Source: Clostridiales bacterium | Lineage (GTDB): Bacteria > Bacillota_A > Clostridia > Christensenellales > Aristaeellaceae | Direction of reading: 5' to 3' | Assembly (NCBI GenBank): GCA_012514855.1 | Contig: JAAYZL010000463.1 | Coordinates: 1 to 10,029, forward strand | Length of the DNA stretch: 10,029 nt | In this document: piece after piece, positions 6,085 to 10,029 of the stretch | Layout of the letters: every line of letters begins with the position of its first letter | How positions within the stretch are numbered: the stretch's first letter is position 1 | Translations under genes and position numbers: made by a program | The notes under the pieces: model-generated | The model's input: only the letters and a program-made list of their open reading frames with translations | The model's database searches: none | What the model was told of the DNA's origin: nothing

Positions 6085-7899
6085 CTACCCCGCGATCGAC
6101 ATCCCCTCAAACTGCCCCATATACAGCTCCGCATACCTGCCCCCGACCCCGAGCAACTCCTCGTGGCTGCCGCGCTCGAGAATCGCGCCGTCCTCCAACA
6201 CGAGTATCGCCTTCGCGTTCCGGACGGTCGACAGCCGGTGGGCGATCACGAACACCGTCCTGTTCTCCATCAACCGATCCATGCCCGCCTCGATCAGCTT
6301 TTCGGTGTGCGTGTCGACGGAGCTCGTCGCCTCGTCCAGGATCAGCACCGGCGGGTCGGAGGCCGCGGCGCGCGCGATCGAGAGCAACTGCCGCTGCCCC
6401 TGGCTCAGATTCGCCCCGTTGCCGGAGAGCATCGTGTCGTAGCCGTCGGGCAGCCGCCGGATGAACGAATCCGCGTTCGCGAGCGTGGCCGCCCGCACGA
6501 TCTGCTCGCGATCCGCGCCGGGGTTTCCGTAGGCGATGTTCTCGGCGATCGTGCCGGTGAACAGATTCGTGTCCTGCAGCACGACCGCGACCGAGCGCCG
6601 CAAGTCGTCGAGCCGAATGTCCCGGATGTCGATGCCGTCGTAGGTGATGCTGCCGTCCGTCACGTCGTAAAAGCGGTTGATGAGGTTCGCGATCGTCGTC
6701 TTGCCCGCGCCGGTCGAGCCGACGAGCGCGATCTTCTGGCCGGGCTTCGCGTACAGGTCGATCCCCTTCAAAACCGGACGCCCCGGTTGGTAGCCGAACA
6801 CGACGCTGTGGAACCGAACGTCGCCGCGAAGCGGAACGGGCTCCGAATCCGGCTTCCGCCACGCCCAGCCCTCCGCCGCGCGCTCGAGCACTACCCCGCC
6901 GCGGTCGAGCTCCTCCGGCTCCTCCATGATCTCGAAAATCCGCTCCGCGCCGGACAGCGCCGCGAGGAGGAAGTTGATCTGCTGCGAAAACTGGTTGATC
7001 GGCATCGCCGTCTGCCGGACGTAGACGAGGTAGGACGTCAGAGCGCCCAGGTCGATCATGCCGGCGATCGCGAAAAACGCGCCGATGCAGGCCGTCAGCG
7101 CATAGTTGAAGTACGAGATGCTGACGACGACCGGGATCAGGATTCCCGAATAGGTCATCGCGCTGGCGGCGGCCTTCCTGAGCCGCGCGTTTCGGCGTCC
7201 GAACTCCCGGAACGCGCTGTCCTCGCGGTTGAACACCTTCACGACCTTCTGCCCCTCGACCATCTCCTCGAGGAACCCGTTGAGGCTGCCCATGTGCCTC
7301 TGCTGCTGCACGAAATGCGCGTGGCTCTTCCGGCCGCTGTAGCGGATGACAAAGGCCATGCCGGAAAACACGGCGAGCACGATCGCGGACAGCAGCGCAT
7401 TCAGCCGCACCATCACGACGACGGTGCCGGTGATGACGACGAAGCTGTGGATCAGCACGGTGAAGCTGTTGTTGAACGCCTCGGCGATCGTGTCGATGTC
7501 GCTCGTAAAGCGGCTCATCAGCTCGCCGTGCGTGCGCGCGTCGAAGAAGCGCAGCGGCAGCTTCTGCACCTTCGCGAACAGCTCGCCCCGTATCTCGCGG
7601 ACGATTCTCTGCGCGACCCGGACCATCCGCTGCGAATAGCCGTACGACGCGGCGACGCCGACCGCGTACACCGCCCCCATGAACAGCAGGAATCCCGCGA
7701 GCCCGCCGAGGTCGCCCGGCAGGATGTAGTCGTTGACGGCGGGCTTCAAAAGATACGTGCCGAGCACGTTCGCCGCGGCGCTGACGACCACCAGCAGCGC
7801 GACCAGCATGAGCGGCCCCGCGTGGCCCTTCATGTGCCGCCGGATGAGCCTCAATGCCTTTCGGATGTCCCGCGGCCTCTCGCGGGGCGTCATCTTCAT
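6085..7899 (-). CDS. ABC exporter half-transporter with intact catalytic site residues
   Basis: The 604-residue protein has an exporter membrane domain of about six helices (roughly 28-320) and a C-terminal nucleotide-binding domain (about 358-595). Visible motifs are Walker A GSTGAGKT (394-401), Q-loop Gln442, signature LSQGQ (498-502), Walker B VLILDE with catalytic Glu523, SSVD D-loop and H-loop His554 in IAHRLST. The signature departs from LSGGQ. With the partner upstream it should form a heterodimer that exports drugs, lipids or peptides using ATP; the substrate cannot be told. The ATG at 7899 shares its A with the TGA of the upstream gene (TGATG), so translation is probably coupled. A purine-rich AAGGGGGG (7920-7913) lies a little far upstream. 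The open frame extends to 8301, but that part overlaps the partner's conserved Walker B and signature and is not coding. BmrD/LmrD/TM288-like role is inferred. Confidence 0.93.
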   Translation of the reverse strand: MKMTPRERPRDIRKALRLIRRHMKGHAGPLMLVALLVVVSAAANVLGTYLLKPAVNDYILPGDLGGLAGFLLFMGAVYAVGVAASYGYSQRMVRVAQRIVREIRGELFAKVQKLPLRFFDARTHGELMSRFTSDIDTIAEAFNNSFTVLIHSFVVITGTVVVMVRLNALLSAIVLAVFSGMAFVIRYSGRKSHAHFVQQQRHMGSLNGFLEEMVEGQKVVKVFNREDSAFREFGRRNARLRKAAASAMTYSGILIPVVVSISYFNYALTACIGAFFAIAGMIDLGALTSYLVYVRQTAMPINQFSQQINFLLAALSGAERIFEIMEEPEELDRGGVVLERAAEGWAWRKPDSEPVPLRGDVRFHSVVFGYQPGRPVLKGIDLYAKPGQKIALVGSTGAGKTTIANLINRFYDVTDGSITYDGIDIRDIRLDDLRRSVAVVLQDTNLFTGTIAENIAYGNPGADREQIVRAATLANADSFIRRLPDGYDTMLSGNGANLSQGQRQLLSIARAAASDPPVLILDEATSSVDTHTEKLIEAGMDRLMENRTVFVIAHRLSTVRNAKAILVLEDGAILERGSHEELLGVGGRYAELYMGQFEGMSIAG

Positions 7900-9626
7900 C
7901 ACGACGCGGCCGCCCCCCTTCTCTGCAGCTCGCAGATGTCCCGGTAGACGGGATCGCGCCGGAGCAGCTCCGCGTGCGTGCCGGCGGCGCGGATTCTGCC
8001 GTTTTCGAGCACGGCGATCTTGTCGGCGCCCTCGATCGCGCTGACGCGCTGCGTGATGACGATCTTCGTCACGTCCGGCAGTTCCTCGGCGAGCCTTTTG
8101 CGCATCCTCGCCTCGGTCGCGGTGTCGACGGCGCTCGTCGAGTCGTCGAAAATCAGCACCTTCGGCCGCTTCAACAGCGCGCGGGCGATGCACAGCCGCT
8201 GCTTCTGCCCGCCGGAGACGTTGACGCCGCCCTGCCCGAGCTCGGTCTCGTAGCCGGCCGGCAGCTTCGAGACGAACTCGTCGGCGCAGGCGATCCGGCA
8301 CGCCCGGTCGAGCTCCTCGTCCGTCGCGCTCTCGTCGCCCCAGCGGAGGTTTTCGCGGATCGTGCCGGAGAACAGCGTGTTCTTCTGCAGCACCATGCCG
8401 ACCGCGTCCCGGAGCTTCGAGACGGCGTACTCCCGGACGTCTCGGCCGTCGATCTTGAGGCTGCCGTCCGTCACGTCGTAGAGCCGCGGGATCAGCTGCA
8501 CGAGCGTGGACTTCGAGGAGCCCGTCCCGCCGATGATCCCGACCGTCTGCCCCGGGCGAATGCTCAAGCAGATGTCCGAGAGCGCGAACTCCTTCGCCGT
8601 CTCCTTGTATTTAAAGGAGACGTGCTCGAACTCGACCGCGCCGCTCTCGACCGTCCCGCCCCACGCGCCGTCCGCGATGCCCGGCTGTTCGTCCATCACC
8701 TCGAGGATGCGCGCGGCGGAGGTCATCGAGCGGCTGAGCATCAGGAATACGTTCGAGATCATCATCAGCGAGTTCAGTATCTGCAATACGTAGCTCAAGA
8801 AGCCGGTCAGCATCCCGACCTTCATGGAGCCCGCGCGGATGAAGCCGCCGCCGAACCACAGGATCAGGAGGATCGTCGCGTACATCACGAGCTGGAACGC
8901 GGGCATGTTCATCACCGCGTAGCGGAACGAGCCCGCCGCGGACGCGCGGTACGCCTCGTTGACCTCGCCGAATTTTTCACGCTCGCTGCCGCCCTTGACG
9001 TAGGCCTTGACCGTGCGGATCGCGATCAGGTTTTCCTGCACGATCGCGTTGACCCGGTCGAGCGAGCGCTGCATCTTCCCGTACATCGGCCGGAGCTTCG
9101 AAAGGATCCAGAACAGGCAGCCGGCGAGTATCGGGATCGCGACCAGAAACACGAGCGCGAGCTTCGGACTCATCGAGAGCGTCATCGCGAGCGCCAGCAC
9201 CAGCATCACCGGGCCGCGCACGAGCGGGCGGATGCCGTTGCAGATCGCGTTCTGGAGGATCGTCACGTCGGACGTGAGCCTCGTCATCAGAGACGCCGTG
9301 CTGAAGCGGTCCATGTTCGAGAACGAGAACCCCTGCACCTTCCGGTACTCGGCGCTGCGAAGCTCCGCGCCGAACCCCTGCCCGGCCTGCGCGGTGAAGT
9401 GCGCGCACAGGAGGCCCAGCATAAGCGAGACCAGCGCGCAGGCCACCATAATGGCGCTCCTGCCCAATATGTAATCCCTGTCCCGGTTCGCGACGCCGAC
9501 GTCGAGTATGCCGGCCATGAGCATCGGGATGACCAGCTCGAACGCGGTCTCCATCGCGACGCAGGCGACGCTGCCGATCAGATACTTCCTGTATTTTGCA
9601 AAATAGACGAAAAAACGCCGCAACAT
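7899..9626 (-). CDS. ABC exporter half-transporter with degenerate nucleotide-binding site
   Basis: The 575-residue protein has an exporter membrane domain (about 12-300) with EYRKVQGFSFSNMDRFSTAS and TRLTSDVT, conserved in the BmrC/LmrC/TM287 group, and a nucleotide-binding domain (about 330-565). Walker A is GGTGSSKST (366-374), with Ser371 where glycine is usual. Q-loop is Gln414. The signature VSGGQ (470-474) is intact. Walker B is VLIFDD, with Asp495 replacing the catalytic glutamate, and the H-loop position is Gln526 (ITQR) instead of histidine. These changes mark the non-hydrolysing site of asymmetric heterodimeric exporters, and they complement the LSQGQ signature of the downstream partner. 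The ATG at 9626 follows GGGGGA (9637-9632) at five bases. It begins 16 bases after the regulator stop and overlaps the next gene by one base, giving a three-gene operon. Confidence 0.93.
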   Translation of the reverse strand: MLRRFFVYFAKYRKYLIGSVACVAMETAFELVIPMLMAGILDVGVANRDRDYILGRSAIMVACALVSLMLGLLCAHFTAQAGQGFGAELRSAEYRKVQGFSFSNMDRFSTASLMTRLTSDVTILQNAICNGIRPLVRGPVMLVLALAMTLSMSPKLALVFLVAIPILAGCLFWILSKLRPMYGKMQRSLDRVNAIVQENLIAIRTVKAYVKGGSEREKFGEVNEAYRASAAGSFRYAVMNMPAFQLVMYATILLILWFGGGFIRAGSMKVGMLTGFLSYVLQILNSLMMISNVFLMLSRSMTSAARILEVMDEQPGIADGAWGGTVESGAVEFEHVSFKYKETAKEFALSDICLSIRPGQTVGIIGGTGSSKSTLVQLIPRLYDVTDGSLKIDGRDVREYAVSKLRDAVGMVLQKNTLFSGTIRENLRWGDESATDEELDRACRIACADEFVSKLPAGYETELGQGGVNVSGGQKQRLCIARALLKRPKVLIFDDSTSAVDTATEARMRKRLAEELPDVTKIVITQRVSAIEGADKIAVLENGRIRAAGTHAELLRRDPVYRDICELQRRGAAAS

Positions 9627-9642
9627 ACGCGTCCCCCGCGGT

Positions 9643-10029
9643 TTATTCGAGCTCCCTGCCCGTCAGGTTTTCGTACATCCGCGAGAGGTATTCGACAAAC
9701 CGCTCCCGCTCGTCCTCCGAAAACCCCTCGAGCGCCGCGCCCTCGACCCCCCGGCAGAGGCTCTGCCAGCGCCCGTGGACCTCCCGGCCCTTGTCCGTGA
9801 TGAACACCGACTCCGCGCGCCTCCGCTCCAGCGCGCCGGACCTGCGGATCAGCCCGTTCTGCTCCATGTTCGAGAGGATCTGCGAAACGGTCGCCGGCTC
9901 GATGTCGAGCGCCGCCGCGATCTCCTTCTGCATGCAGCCGTCGCCGCGCGAGAGGTGGCCGAGCACCTTCGGCTGCCCCGGCGAGAGCCCCATCTCCGTC
10001 ATGCCGGGCCGTATGCGGTTCTTCTGCGC
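9643..10029 (-). CDS. MarR-family transcriptional regulator (N-terminus outside window)
   Basis: The visible 128 residues form a winged helix-turn-helix of the MarR family: GLSPGQPKVLGHLSRGDGCM, QKEIAAALDIEPATVSQILS (helix-turn-helix) and NMEQNGLIRRSGALERRRAE, then the wing with SVFITDKGREV. A C-terminal helix (about the last 40 residues) would complete the dimer interface. MarR proteins bind palindromic operators as dimers and usually repress neighbouring efflux genes until a small ligand releases them. The frame stays open to base 10029 (upstream residues AQKNRIRPG), and MarR proteins normally carry an N-terminal dimer helix. The methionine encoded at 10002 is therefore probably internal. 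The stop is 16 bases before the first exporter gene, so it most likely controls this operon; the promoter and operator lie beyond the window. Confidence 0.9.
   Translation of the reverse strand, partial: AQKNRIRPGMTEMGLSPGQPKVLGHLSRGDGCMQKEIAAALDIEPATVSQILSNMEQNGLIRRSGALERRRAESVFITDKGREVHGRWQSLCRGVEGAALEGFSEDERERFVEYLSRMYENLTGRELE

Noticed and set aside
6049..7947. Plus-strand open frame of 632 codons opposite the second ABC gene
   Set aside because: It is the antisense of conserved ABC motifs and is rich in Arg, Asp, His and Ala with no family resemblance.
7900..8301. N-terminal extension of the downstream ABC half-transporter to base 8301
   Set aside because: The extension overlaps the conserved signature and Walker B region of the upstream gene, whereas the ATG at 7899 gives the normal length and the usual stop/start overlap.
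7854..9800. Plus-strand open frame of 648 codons opposite the first ABC gene
   Set aside because: It is the same kind of antisense shadow, overlapping three real genes on the other strand.
9643..10002. MarR gene starting at the ATG at 10002
   Set aside because: The frame continues to the window edge and MarR proteins carry an N-terminal helix before this point, so the methionine is probably internal.
1..10029. CRISPR array, tRNA or rRNA genes, complete insertion sequence, toxin-antitoxin or phage genes
   Set aside because: No regularly spaced repeats, no tRNA-like or rRNA-like segments, and no transposase, integrase or phage motifs were seen on either strand.

Overview
The window looks like chromosomal DNA from a high-G+C, spore-forming member of the Bacillota, most likely class Clostridia. 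The evidence is the start of a YunB-type sporulation protein, strong GGAGG-type ribosome binding sites, an extended -10 sigma-A promoter, intrinsic terminators ending in T tracts, and a class A penicillin-binding protein with a cysteine-rich tail. I could not place it more finely from sequence alone.

Left part (1-2880): a divergent pair. The yunB-like gene runs off the left edge on the minus strand. A 798-residue bifunctional class A penicillin-binding protein lies on the plus strand, with its own promoter (366-393) and a GC-rich terminator (2841-2880). About 300 bases of G+C-rich non-coding DNA with inverted repeats follow, ending in a second small UUCG-loop terminator (3046-3068).

Middle part (3188-5992): a two-gene plus-strand unit encodes a UDP-glucose 6-dehydrogenase and a family 2 glycosyltransferase, separated by 26 bases. 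The first makes UDP-glucuronate, and the second could use a nucleotide sugar for a surface glycan. The glycosyltransferase frame runs 65 bases into the antisense of a minus-strand fragment (5294 to about 5580). This fragment has the look of a clostridial domain containing a WYGEEELFG motif, and it has lost its N-terminal part. The junction looks like a rearrangement scar. A palindrome, G+C-rich spacer and a 57-residue conserved-looking small protein (5768-5941) follow, closed by a hairpin (5959-5992) that can terminate from both sides.

Right part (6085-10029): a minus-strand operon read from the right edge. It encodes a MarR-family regulator (N-terminus outside the window) and then two ABC exporter half-transporters with one-base stop/start overlap. 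The two nucleotide-binding domains are complementary. The upstream one has a degenerate Walker A, an aspartate for the catalytic glutamate and a glutamine for the H-loop histidine. The downstream one has intact catalytic residues but an LSQGQ signature. This is the pattern of an asymmetric heterodimeric exporter (BmrCD / TM287-288 type), probably drug-efflux-like and controlled by the MarR protein.

Most of the window is ordinary core and transport content. The best candidates for a second look are the scar around 5285-5640, the structured spacer at 2881-3068, and the cysteine features of the penicillin-binding protein. I did not find a CRISPR array, tRNA, rRNA, complete mobile element or a clearly new multi-gene system.
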